Shown: positions 48,717 to 61,100 of the stretch, one piece after another
Layout: each line of letters opens with the position of its first letter
Position numbering within the stretch: position 1 is the first letter of the stretch
Assembly: GCA_918807975.1 (NCBI GenBank)
Contig: OU964921.1
Span: forward strand, 18,998,498-19,062,497
Origin: Aplidium turbinatum
Lineage: Eukaryota; Chordata; Ascidiacea; Aplousobranchia; Polyclinidae
Length of the DNA: 64,000 nt
Direction of reading: 5' to 3'
Translations under genes and position numbers: made by a program
Notes under the pieces: model-generated
Told to the model about the DNA's origin: nothing
Seen by the model: only the letters and a program-made list of their open reading frames with translations
Databases searched by the model: none

Positions 48717-51700
48717 TAGTTCCAAACTAAACGAATTAGATTGTTTTGCAAAAAAAAAAAGTTTTTCACTGTATGAAATGTTTTTAAAAAATTTGTTTGA
48801 AAAGACAATTTTTTTTCAATAATGTTCACTTTTAGTACGTAAAAAAACTTTCTTAGACAATTTTTAATGACGTTAGTTCCAAACTAAAAGAATTAGATAG
48901 TTTCGCAAAAAAAAAGTATTTTTCACTGTATGAAATGTCTTGGAAAAAGTTTTTTGAAAAGACAAGTTTTTTTCAATGATGTTCACTTTTAGTACGTAAC
49001 AAAACTTTCTTAGACAATTTTTAATGACGTTAGTTCCAAACTAAAAGAATTAGATAGTTTCCTAAAAAAAAATTATTTTTTACTGTATGAAATGTCTTAG
49101 AAAAATTTTTGAAAAATTTTTTTGAAAAGACAATTTTTTTTCAATAATGTTCACTTTTAGTTCGTAAATAAACTTTCTTAGACAATTTTTAATGACGTTA
49201 GTTCCAAACTAAAAGAATTAGAGAGTTTTGCAAAAAAAAATTATTTTTTGCTGCATGAAATGTCTTGAAAAAGTTTTTGAGAAACTTTTGAAAAAGACAA
49301 TTTTTTTCAATAATGTTCACTTTAGTACGTAAAAAAACTTTCTTAGACAATTTTTAATGACGTTAGTTTCAAACTAAAAGAATTAGATTGTTTCGCAAAA
49401 AAAAATTATTTTTCACTGTATGAAATGTCTTAGAAAAGTTTTTGAAAAATTTTTTTGAAAACACAATTTTTTTTTAATAATGTTCACTTTTAGTACGTAA
49501 AAAAACTTTCTTAGACAATTTTTAATGACGTTAGTTCCAAACTAAAAGAATTAGATAGTTTTGCAAAAAAAAATTATTTTGCACAGTATGAAATGTCTTG
49601 GAAAAATTTTTTTGAAAAGACAATTTTTTTTCAATAATGTTCACTTTTAGTACGTAACAAAACTTCCTTAGATGATTTTTAATGACGTTAGTTCCAAACT
49701 AAAAGAATTAGACAGTTTCGCAAAAAAAAATTATTTTTCACTGTATGAAATGTCTTAGAAAAAATTTTGAAAAATTTGTTTGAAAACACAATTTTTTTTC
49801 GATAATGTTCACTTTTAGTACGTAAAAAAACTTTCTTAGACAATTTTTAATGACGTTAGTTCCAAACAAAAAGAATTAGATAGTTTTCCAAAAAAAAAAA
49901 GTTTTTCACTGTATGAAATGGTTTTGAAAAATTATTTTAAAAAGACATTTTTTTTTCAATAATGTTCACTTTTAGTACGTAAAAAAACTTTCTTAGACAA
50001 TTTTTAATGACGTTAGTTCCAAACTAAAAGAATTAGATAGTTTTCCAAAAAAAAAAAGTTTTTCACTGTATGAAATGGTTTTGAAAAATTATTTTAAAAA
50101 GACAATTTTTTTTCAATAATGTTCACTTTTAGTACGTAAAAAAACTTTCTTAGACAATTTTTAATGACGTTAGTTCCAAACTAAAAGAATTAGATAGTTT
50201 TCCAAAAAAAAAAAGTTTTTCACTGTATGAAATGGTTTTGAAAAATTATTTTAAAAAGACAATTTTTTTTCAATAATGTTCACTTTTAGTACGTAACAAA
50301 ACTTTCTTAGACAATTTTTAATGACGTTCATTCCAAACTAAAAGAATTAGATAGTTTCGCAAGAAAAAATTATTTTTTACTGTATGAAATGTTTTTAAAA
50401 AATTTTTGAAAAATTTTTTTGAAAACACAATTTTTTTTCAATAATGTTCACTTTTAGTACGTAAATAAACTTTCTTAGACAATTTTTAATGACGTTAGTT
50501 CCAAACTAAAAGAATTAGATAGTTTCGCAAAAAAAAATTATTTTTCACTGTATGAAATGTCTTAGAAAAACTTCTGAAAAATTTCTTTGAAAAGACAATT
50601 TTTTTTCAATAATGTTCACTTTTAGTACGTAAAAAAGCTTTCTTAGACAATTTTTAATGACGTTAGTTCCAAACTAAAAGAATTAGATAGTTTCGCAAAA
50701 AAAAATTATTTTTCACTGTATGAAATGTCTTAGAAAAGTTTTTGAAAATTTTTTTTGAAAAGACAATTTTTTTTCAATAATGTTCACTTTTAGTACGTAA
50801 AAAAGCTTTCTTAGACAATTTTTAATGACGTTAGTTCCAAACTAAAAGAATTAGATAGTTTCGCAAAAAAAAATTATTTTTCACGGTATGAAATGTCTTG
50901 GAAAAAGTTTTTTGAAAAGACAAGTTTTTTTCAATGATGTTCACTTTTAGTACGTAAAAAAGCTTTCTTAGACAATTTTTAATGACGTTAGTTCCAAACT
51001 AAAAAAATTAGATAGTTTCCCAAAAAAAAATTATTTTTTACTGTATGAAATGTCTTAGAAAAATTTTTGAAAAATTTTTTTGAAAAGACAATTTTTTTTC
51101 AATAATGTTCACTTTTAGTTCGTAAATAAACTTTCTTAGACAATTTTTAATGACGTTAGTTCCAAACTAAAAGAATTAGAGAGTTTTGCAAAAAAAATTA
51201 TTTTTTACTGCATGAAATGTCTTGAAAAAGTTTTTGAGAAACTTTTGAAAAAGACAATTTTTTCAATAATGTTCACTTTAGTACGTAAAAAAACTTTCTT
51301 AGACAATTTTTAATGACGTTAGTTTCAAACTAAAAGAATTAGATTGTTTCGCAAAAAAAAATTTTTTCACTGTATGAAATGTCATAGAAAAGTTTTTGAA
51401 AAATTTTTTTGAAAAGGCAATTTTTTTTTAATAATGTTCACTTTTAGTACGTAAAAAAACTTTCTTAGACAATTTTTAATGACGTTAGTTCCAAACTAAA
51501 AGAATTAGATAGTTTCGCAAAAAAAAATTATTTTGCACAGTATGAAATGTCTTGGAAAAATTTTTTTGAAAAGACAATTTTTTTTCAATAATGTTCACTT
51601 TTAGTACGTAACAAAACTTCCTTAGATGATTTTTAATGACGTTAGTTCCAAACTAAAAGAATTAGATAGTTTCGCAAAAAAAAAATATTTTTCACTGTAT

Positions 51701-53662
51701 GAAATGTCTTAGAAAAAATTTTGAAAAATTTGTTTGAAAACACAATTTTTTTTCGATAATGTTCACTTTTAGTACGTAAAAAAACTTTCTTAGACAATTT
51801 TTAATGACGTTAGTTCCAAACAAAAAGAATTAGATAGTTTCGCAAAAAAAAATTATTTTTCACTGTATGAAATGTCTTGGAAAAATTTTTTTAAAAAGAC
51901 AATTTTTTTTTCAATAATGTTCACTTTTAGTACGTAAAAAAACTTTCTTAGACAATTTTTAATGACGTTAGTTCCAAACTAAAAGAATTAGATAGTTTCG
52001 CAAAAAAAAATTAATTTTACTTTCTTTGGCAATTTTTAATGACGTTAGTTCCAAACTAAACGAATTAGATTGTTTTGCAAAAAAAAAAAGTTTTTCACTG
52101 TATGAAATGTTTTTAAAAAATTTGTTTGAAAAGACAATTTTTTTTCAATAATGTTCACTTTTAGTACGTTACAAAACTTCCTTAGACAATTTTTAATGAC
52201 GTTAGTTCCAAACTAAAAGAATTAGATAGTTTCGCAAAAAAAAATTATTTTTCACTGTATGAAATGTCCTTGAAAAATTTTTAAAAATTTTTTTTGAAAA
52301 GACAATTTTTTTTCAATAATGTTCACTTTTAGTACGTAAATAAACTTTCTTAGACAATTTTTAATGACGTTAGTTCCAAACTAAAAGAATTAGATAGTTT
52401 CGCAAAAAAAAATTAAGTTTCACTGTATGAAATGTCTTAGAAAAATTTCTGAAAAATTTCTTTGATAAGACAATTTTTTTTCAATAATGTTCACTTTTAG
52501 TACGTAAAAAAACTTTCTTAGACAATTTTTAATGACGTTAGTTCCAAACTAAAAGAATTAGATAGTTTTCCAAAAAAAAAAAGTTTTTCACTGTATGAAA
52601 TGGTTTTGAAAAATTATTTTAAAAAGACAATTTTTTTTCAATAATGTTCACTTTTAGTACGTAACAAAACTTTCTTAGACAATTTTTAATGACGTTCGTT
52701 CCAAACTAAAAGAATTAGATAGTTTCGCAAAAAAAAATTATTTTTTACTGTATGAAATGTTTTTGAAAAATTTTTCAAAAATTTTTTTGAAAAGACAATT
52801 TTTTTTCAATAATGTTCACTTTTAGTACGTAAATAAACTTTTTTAGACAATTTTTAATGACGTTAGTTCCAAACTAAAAGAATTAGATAGTTTCGCAAAA
52901 AAAAATTATTTTTTATAGTATGAAATGTCTTAGAAAAGTTTTTGAAAAATTTTTTTGAAAAGACAATTTTTTTTCAATAATGTTCACTTTTGGTACGTAA
53001 AAAAACTTTCTTAGACAAGTTTTAATGACGTTAGTTCCAAACTAAAAGAATTAGATAGTTTCGCAAAAAAAAATTATTTTTCACTGTATGAAATGTCTTA
53101 GAAAAATTTCTGAAAAATTTCTTTGAAAAGACAATTTTTTTTCAATAATGTTCACTTTTAGTACGTAAATAAACTTTCTTAGACAATTTTTAATGATGTT
53201 AGTACCAAACTAAAAGAATTAGATAGTTTCGCAAAAAAAATTTATTTTTCACTGCATGAAATGTCTTAGAGAAATTTCTGAAAAATTTCTTTGAAAAGAC
53301 AATTTTTTTTCAATAATGTTCACTTTTTGTACGTAAAAAAACTTTCTTAGACAATTTTTAATGACGTTAGTTCCAAACTAAAGGAATTAGATAGTTTCGC
53401 AAAAAAAAATTATTTTTCACTGTATGAAATGTCTTAGAAAAATTTCTGAAAAATTTCTTTGAAAAGACAATTTTTTTTCAATAATGTTCACTTTTTGTAC
53501 GTAAAAAAACTTTCTTAGACAATTTTTAATGACGTTAGTTCCAAACTAAAGGAATTAGATAGTTTCGCAAAAAAAAATTATTTTTCACTGTATGAAATGT
53601 CTTAGAAAAATTTCTGAAAAATTTCTTTGAAAAGACAATTTTTTTTCAATAATGTTCACTTT
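48715..53662 (+). repeat. Block L, copy 1 (4,948 bp)
   Basis: This recurs at 58,010-62,958. Offsets are 9,295 from ACTAAACGAA (48,726) through GCAAGAAAAAATT (50,359), then 9,296 from a one-base A-tract change near 60,000. It holds the GAGAG trio twice, the triple GTTTTCC run, the AAAAAGCTTTC monomers, the 77-bp truncated monomer, TTTTTTATAGTATG (52,909) and two CACTTTTTGTACG monomers (53,320 and 53,488). Confidence 0.91.
51967..52043 (+). repeat. Truncated 77-bp monomer
   Basis: Two anchors are only 77 bp apart. The sequence runs normally to TTAATTTT, then jumps to ACTTTCTTTGGCAATTTTT, omitting the CACTGTATG block, the slippery region and the GTACGTAA box. The TTTGGCAA form is otherwise seen full length near 56,700 and 57,990, so the deletion fused a TTAATTTT monomer to a TTTGGCAA one. 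Confidence 0.9.
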
Positions 53663-54907
53663 TAGTACGTAAATAAACTTTCTTAGACAATTTTTAATGA
53701 CGTTAGTTCCAAACTAAAAGAATTAGATAGTTTCGCAAAAAAAAATTATTTTTCACTGTATGAAATGTCTTAGAAAAATTTCTGAAAAATTTCTTTGAAA
53801 AGACAATTTTTTTTCAATAATGTTCACTTTTAGTCCGTAAATAAACTTTCTTAGACAATTTTTAATGATGTTAGTTCCAAACTAAAAGAATTAGATAGTT
53901 TTGCAAAAAAAAAAAGTTTTTCACTGTATGAAATGTTTTTGAAAAATTTTTTTGAAAAGACAATTTTTTTTCAATAATGTTCACTTTTAGTACGTAAATA
54001 AACTTTCTTAGACAATTTTTAATGACGTTAGTTCCAAACTAAAAGAATTAGATAGTTTCGCAAAAAAAAATTATTTTTCACTGTATGAAATGTCTTGAAA
54101 AAAGTTTTTGAAAAGACAAGTTTTTTTCAATGATGTTCACTTTTAGTACGTAACAAAACTTTCTTAGACAATTTTTAATGACATTAGTTCCAAACTAAAA
54201 GAATTAGATAGTTTCGCAAAAAAAAATTATTTTTCACTCTAAGAAATGTCTTAGAAAAATTTTTGAAAAATTTTTTTGAAAAGACAATTTTTTTTCAATA
54301 ATGTTCACTTTTAGTTTGTAAATAAACTTTCTTAGACAATTTTTAATAACGTTAGTTCCAAACTAAAAGAATTAGATAGTTTCGCAAAAAAAAATTATTT
54401 TTTAATGCATGAAATGTCTTGGAAAAGTTTTTGAAAAACTTTTGAAAAAGACAATTTTTTTCAATAATGTTCACTTTAGTACGTAAAAAAACTTTCTTAG
54501 ACAATTTTTAATGACGTTAGTTTCAAACTAAAAGAATTAGATTGTTTCGCAAAAAAAAATTATTTTTCACTGTATGAAATGTAAAAAAACTTTCTTAGAC
54601 AATTTTTAATGACGTTAGTTTCAAACTAAAAGAATTAGATAGTTTTCCAAAAAAAAAAAGTTTTTCACTGTATGAAATGGTTTTGAAAAATTATTTTAAA
54701 AAGACAATTTTTTTTCAATAATGTTCACTTTTAGTACGTAACAAAACTTTCTTAGACAATTTTTAATGACGTTCGTTCCAAACTAAAAGAATTAGATAGT
54801 TTCGCAAAAAAAAATTATTTTTTACTGTATGAAATGTTTTTGAAAAATTTTTGAAAAATTTTTTTGAAAAGACAATTTTTTTTCAATAATGTTCACTTTT
54901 AGTACGT
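53663..54907 (+). repeat. Linker after block L1
   Basis: About eight monomers: a long type, one with TAGTCCGTAA (53,831), GATGTTAG, GTTTTGC, GACAAG with GACATTAG, CTCTAAG, TAGTTTGTAA (54,312, a CpG-to-TpG form of TTCGTAA), AATAACGTT with AATGCATG, CACTTTAGTACG, the 98-bp truncated unit, and a GGTTTTG/GTTCGTT pair. It resembles a compressed Q cassette. Confidence 0.78.
54516..54613 (+). repeat. Truncated 98-bp monomer
   Basis: The anchors at 54,516 and 54,614 are 98 bp apart. CACTGTATGAAATGT is joined directly to AAAAAAACTTTCTTAG, deleting the slippery region, GACAATTTTTTTTC and the GTAC box. The join lies at a GT/A-tract similarity (ATGT-AAAAAAAC against ACGT-AAAAAAAC), which suggests slippage or microhomology. 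The same junction is present at 62,997 and 63,587. Confidence 0.9.
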
Positions 54908-55580
54908 AAATAAACTTTCTTAGACAATTTTTAATGACGTTAGTTCCAAACTAAAAGAATTAGATAGTTTCGCAAAAAAAAATTATTTTTCACTGTATGA
55001 AATGTCCTTGAAAAATTTTTAAAAATTTTTTTTGAAAAGACAATTTTTTTTCAATAATGTTCACTTTTAGTACGTAAATAAACTTTCTTAGACAATTTTT
55101 AATGACGTTAGTTCCAAACTAAAAGAATTAGATAGTTTCGCAAAAAAAAATTAAGTTTCACTGTATGAAATGTCTTAGAAAAATTTCTGAAAAATTTCTT
55201 TGATAAGACAATTTTTTTTCAATAATGTTCACTTTTAGTACGTAAAAAAACTTTCTTAGACAATTTTTAATGACGTTAGTTCCAAACTAAAAGAATTAGA
55301 TAGTTTTCCAAAAAAAAAAAGTTTTTCACTGTATGAAATGGTTTTGAAAAATTATTTTAAAAAGACAATTTTTTTTCAATAATGTTCACTTTTAGTACGT
55401 AACAAAACTTTCTTAGACAATTTTTAATGACGTTCGTTCCAAACTAAAAGAATTAGATAGTTTCGCAAAAAAAAATTATTTTTTACTGTATGAAATGTTT
55501 TTGAAAAATTTTTGAAAAATTTTTTTGAAAAGACAATTTTTTTTCAATAATGTTCACTTTTAGTACGTAAATAAACTTTC
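54908..55580 (+). repeat. Repeat of 52,171-52,843 (unit O)
   Basis: The order TGTCCTTG with AATTTTTAAAAATTTT, TTAAGTTTCACTG with GATAAGAC, GTTTTCC with GGTTTTG, and GACGTTCGTTCC matches 52,171-52,843 at an offset of 2,737-2,738 and 61,470-62,140 in block L2. The GGTTTTG monomer also repeats 660 bp earlier at 54,674. Confidence 0.78.
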
Positions 55581-55680
55581 TTAGACAATTTTTAATGATG
55601 TTAGTTCCAAACTAAAAGAATTAGATAGTTTTGCAAAAAAAAAAAGTTTTTCACTGTATGAAATGTTTTTGAAAAATTTT

Positions 55681-56969
55681 TTTGAAAAGACAATTTTTTT
55701 TCAATAATGTTCACTTTTAGTACGTAAATAAACTTTCTTAGACAATTTTTAATGACGTTAGTTCCAAACTAAAAGAATTAGATAGTTTCGCAAAAAAAAA
55801 TTATTTTTCACTGTATGAAATGTCTTGGAAAAAGTTTTTGAAAAGACAAGTTTTTTTCAATGATGTTCACTTTTAGTACGTAACAAAACTTTCTTAGACA
55901 ATTTTTAATGACATTAGTTCCAAACTAAAAGAATTAGATAGTTTCGCAAAAAAAAATTATTTTTCACTCTAAGAAATGTCTTAGAAAAATTTTTGAAAAA
56001 TTTTTTTGAAAAGACAATTTTTTTTCAATTATGTTCACTTTTAGTACGTAAATAAACTTTCTTAGACAATTTTTAATGACGTTAGTTCCAAACTAAAAGA
56101 ATTAGATAGTTTCGCAAAAAAAAATTATTTTTCACGGTATGAAATGTCTTGGAAAAAGTTTTTTGAAAAGACAAGTTTTTTTCAATGATGTTCACTTTTA
56201 GTACGTAACAAAACTTTCTTAGACAATTTTTAATGACGTTAGTTCCAAACTAAAAGAATTAGATAGTTTCCCAAAAAAAAATTATTTTTTACTGTATGAA
56301 ATGTCTTAGAAAAATTTTTGAAAAATTTTTTTGAAAAGACAATTTTTTTTCAATAATGTTCACTTTTAGTACGTAAATAAACTTTCTTAGACAATTTTTA
56401 ATGACGTTAGTTCCAAACTAAAATAATTAGATAGTTTCGCAAAAAAAAATTATTTTGCACAGTATGACATGTCTTGGAAAAATTTTTTTGAAAAGACAAT
56501 TTTTTTTCAATAATGTTCACTTTTAGTACGTAACAAAACTTCCTTAGATGATTTTTAATGACGTTAGTTCCAAACAAAAAGAATTAGATGGTTTCGCAAA
56601 AAAAAATTATTTTTCACTGTATGAAATGTCTTGGAAAAATTTTTTTAAAAAGACAATTTTTTTTTCAATAATGTTCACTTTTAGTACGTAAATAAACTTT
56701 CTTTGGCAATTTTTAATGACGTTAGTTCCAAACTAAACGAATTAGATTGTTTTGCAAAAAAAAAAAGTTTTTCACTGTATGAAATGTTTTTAAAAAATTT
56801 GTTTGAAAAGACAATTTTTTTTCAATAATGTTCACTTTTAGTACGTTACAAAACTTCCTTAGACAATTTTTAATGACGTTAGTTCCAAACTAAAAGAATT
56901 AGATAGTTTCGCAAAAAAAAATTATTTTTCACTGTATGAAATGTCCTTGAAAAATTTTTAAAAATTTTT
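55681..56969 (+). repeat. Unit M, copy 1 (1,289 bp)
   Basis: This is tandemly repeated at 56,970. Private shared marks: CAATTATGTTCAC (56,026; 57,315), CTAAAATAATTAG, GTATGACATGTC (56,462; 57,751), TTAGATGGTTTCGC, TTTGGCAATTTTT and CTAAACGAATTAG (56,733; 58,022). All offsets are 1,289. Confidence 0.9.
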
Positions 56970-58135
56970 TTTGAAAAGACAATTTTTTTTCAATAATGTT
57001 CACTTTTAGTACGTAAATAAACTTTCTTAGACAATTTTTAATGACGTTAGTTCCAAACTAAAAGAATTAGATAGTTTCGCAAAAAAAAATTATTTTTCAC
57101 TGTATGAAATGTCTTGGAAAAAGTTTTTGAAAAGACAAGTTTTTTTCAATGATGTTCACTTTTAGTACGTAACAAAACTTTCTTAGACAATTTTTAATGA
57201 CATTAGTTCCAAACTAAAAGAATTAGATAGTTTCGCAAAAAAAAATTATTTTTCACTCTAAGAAATGTCTTAGAAAAATTTTTGAAAAATTTTTTTGAAA
57301 AGACAATTTTTTTTCAATTATGTTCACTTTTAGTACGTAAATAAACTTTCTTAGACAATTTTTAATGACGTTAGTTCCAAACTAAAAGAATTAGATAGTT
57401 TCGCAAAAAAAAATTATTTTTCACGGTATGAAATGTCTTGGAAAAAGTTTTTTGAAAAGACAAGTTTTTTTCAATGATGTTCACTTTTAGTACGTAACAA
57501 AACTTTCTTAGACAATTTTTAATGACGTTAGTTCCAAACTAAAAGAATTAGATAGTTTCCCAAAAAAAAATTATTTTTTACTGTATGAAATGTCTTAGAA
57601 AAATTTTTGAAAAATTTTTTTGAAAAGACAATTTTTTTTCAATAATGTTCACTTTTAGTACGTAAATAAACTTTCTTAGACAATTTTTAATGACGTTAGT
57701 TCCAAACTAAAATAATTAGATAGTTTCGCAAAAAAAAATTATTTTGCACAGTATGACATGTCTTGGAAAAATTTTTTTGAAAAGACAATTTTTTTTCAAT
57801 AATGTTCACTTTTAGTACGTAACAAAACTTCCTTAGATGATTTTTAATGACGTTAGTTCCAAACAAAAAGAATTAGATGGTTTCGCAAAAAAAAATTATT
57901 TTTCACTGTATGAAATGTCTTGGAAAAATTTTTTTAAAAAGACAATTTTTTTTTCAATAATGTTCACTTTTAGTACGTAAATAAACTTTCTTTGGCAATT
58001 TTTAATGACGTTAGTTCCAAACTAAACGAATTAGATTGTTTTGCAAAAAAAAAAAGTTTTTCACTGTATGAAATGTTTTTAAAAAATTTGTTTGAAAAGA
58101 CAATTTTTTTTCAATAATGTTCACTTTTAGTACGT
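56970..58135 (+). repeat. Unit M, copy 2
   Basis: This is the second tandem copy of the 1,289-bp unit, about 120 bp short. It ends at GTACGT, where copy 1 continues TACAAAACTTCC and this copy continues AAAAAAACTTTC. Its last 126 bp are also the start of block L2, so M2 and L2 share a junction region. Confidence 0.88.
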
Positions 58136-61100
58136 AAAAAAACTTTCTTAGACAATTTTTAATGACGTTAGTTCCAAACTAAAAGAATTAGATAGTTTCG
58201 CAAAAAAAAAGTATTTTTCACTGTATGAAATGTCTTGGAAAAAGTTTTTTGAAAAGACAAGTTTTTTTCAATGATGTTCACTTTTAGTACGTAACAAAAC
58301 TTTCTTAGACAATTTTTAATGACGTTAGTTCCAAACTAAAAGAATTAGATAGTTTCCTAAAAAAAAATTATTTTTTACTGTATGAAATGTCTTAGAAAAA
58401 TTTTTGAAAAATTTTTTTGAAAAGACAATTTTTTTTCAATAATGTTCACTTTTAGTTCGTAAATAAACTTTCTTAGACAATTTTTAATGACGTTAGTTCC
58501 AAACTAAAAGAATTAGAGAGTTTTGCAAAAAAAAATTATTTTTTGCTGCATGAAATGTCTTGAAAAAGTTTTTGAGAAACTTTTGAAAAAGACAATTTTT
58601 TTCAATAATGTTCACTTTAGTACGTAAAAAAACTTTCTTAGACAATTTTTAATGACGTTAGTTTCAAACTAAAAGAATTAGATTGTTTCGCAAAAAAAAA
58701 TTATTTTTCACTGTATGAAATGTCTTAGAAAAGTTTTTGAAAAATTTTTTTGAAAACACAATTTTTTTTTAATAATGTTCACTTTTAGTACGTAAAAAAA
58801 CTTTCTTAGACAATTTTTAATGACGTTAGTTCCAAACTAAAAGAATTAGATAGTTTTGCAAAAAAAAATTATTTTGCACAGTATGAAATGTCTTGGAAAA
58901 ATTTTTTTGAAAAGACAATTTTTTTTCAATAATGTTCACTTTTAGTACGTAACAAAACTTCCTTAGATGATTTTTAATGACGTTAGTTCCAAACTAAAAG
59001 AATTAGACAGTTTCGCAAAAAAAAATTATTTTTCACTGTATGAAATGTCTTAGAAAAAATTTTGAAAAATTTGTTTGAAAACACAATTTTTTTTCGATAA
59101 TGTTCACTTTTAGTACGTAAAAAAACTTTCTTAGACAATTTTTAATGACGTTAGTTCCAAACAAAAAGAATTAGATAGTTTTCCAAAAAAAAAAAGTTTT
59201 TCACTGTATGAAATGGTTTTGAAAAATTATTTTAAAAAGACATTTTTTTTTCAATAATGTTCACTTTTAGTACGTAAAAAAACTTTCTTAGACAATTTTT
59301 AATGACGTTAGTTCCAAACTAAAAGAATTAGATAGTTTTCCAAAAAAAAAAAGTTTTTCACTGTATGAAATGGTTTTGAAAAATTATTTTAAAAAGACAA
59401 TTTTTTTTCAATAATGTTCACTTTTAGTACGTAAAAAAACTTTCTTAGACAATTTTTAATGACGTTAGTTCCAAACTAAAAGAATTAGATAGTTTTCCAA
59501 AAAAAAAAAGTTTTTCACTGTATGAAATGGTTTTGAAAAATTATTTTAAAAAGACAATTTTTTTTCAATAATGTTCACTTTTAGTACGTAACAAAACTTT
59601 CTTAGACAATTTTTAATGACGTTCATTCCAAACTAAAAGAATTAGATAGTTTCGCAAGAAAAAATTATTTTTTACTGTATGAAATGTTTTTAAAAAATTT
59701 TTGAAAAATTTTTTTGAAAACACAATTTTTTTTCAATAATGTTCACTTTTAGTACGTAAATAAACTTTCTTAGACAATTTTTAATGACGTTAGTTCCAAA
59801 CTAAAAGAATTAGATAGTTTCGCAAAAAAAAATTATTTTTCACTGTATGAAATGTCTTAGAAAAACTTCTGAAAAATTTCTTTGAAAAGACAATTTTTTT
59901 TCAATAATGTTCACTTTTAGTACGTAAAAAAGCTTTCTTAGACAATTTTTAATGACGTTAGTTCCAAACTAAAAGAATTAGATAGTTTCGCAAAAAAAAC
60001 ATTATTTTTCACTGTATGAAATGTCTTAGAAAAGTTTTTGAAAATTTTTTTTGAAAAGACAATTTTTTTTCAATAATGTTCACTTTTAGTACGTAAAAAA
60101 GCTTTCTTAGACAATTTTTAATGACGTTAGTTCCAAACTAAAAGAATTAGATAGTTTCGCAAAAAAAAATTATTTTTCACGGTATGAAATGTCTTGGAAA
60201 AAGTTTTTTGAAAAGACAAGTTTTTTTCAATGATGTTCACTTTTAGTACGTAAAAAAGCTTTCTTAGACAATTTTTAATGACGTTAGTTCCAAACTAAAA
60301 AAATTAGATAGTTTCCCAAAAAAAAATTATTTTTTACTGTATGAAATGTCTTAGAAAAATTTTTGAAAAATTTTTTTGAAAAGACAATTTTTTTTCAATA
60401 ATGTTCACTTTTAGTTCGTAAATAAACTTTCTTAGACAATTTTTAATGACGTTAGTTCCAAACTAAAAGAATTAGAGAGTTTTGCAAAAAAAATTATTTT
60501 TTACTGCATGAAATGTCTTGAAAAAGTTTTTGAGAAACTTTTGAAAAAGACAATTTTTTCAATAATGTTCACTTTAGTACGTAAAAAAACTTTCTTAGAC
60601 AATTTTTAATGACGTTAGTTTCAAACTAAAAGAATTAGATTGTTTCGCAAAAAAAAATTTTTTCACTGTATGAAATGTCATAGAAAAGTTTTTGAAAAAT
60701 TTTTTTGAAAAGGCAATTTTTTTTTAATAATGTTCACTTTTAGTACGTAAAAAAACTTTCTTAGACAATTTTTAATGACGTTAGTTCCAAACTAAAAGAA
60801 TTAGATAGTTTCGCAAAAAAAAATTATTTTGCACAGTATGAAATGTCTTGGAAAAATTTTTTTGAAAAGACAATTTTTTTTCAATAATGTTCACTTTTAG
60901 TACGTAACAAAACTTCCTTAGATGATTTTTAATGACGTTAGTTCCAAACTAAAAGAATTAGATAGTTTCGCAAAAAAAAAATATTTTTCACTGTATGAAA
61001 TGTCTTAGAAAAAATTTTGAAAAATTTGTTTGAAAACACAATTTTTTTTCGATAATGTTCACTTTTAGTACGTAAAAAAACTTTCTTAGACAATTTTTAA

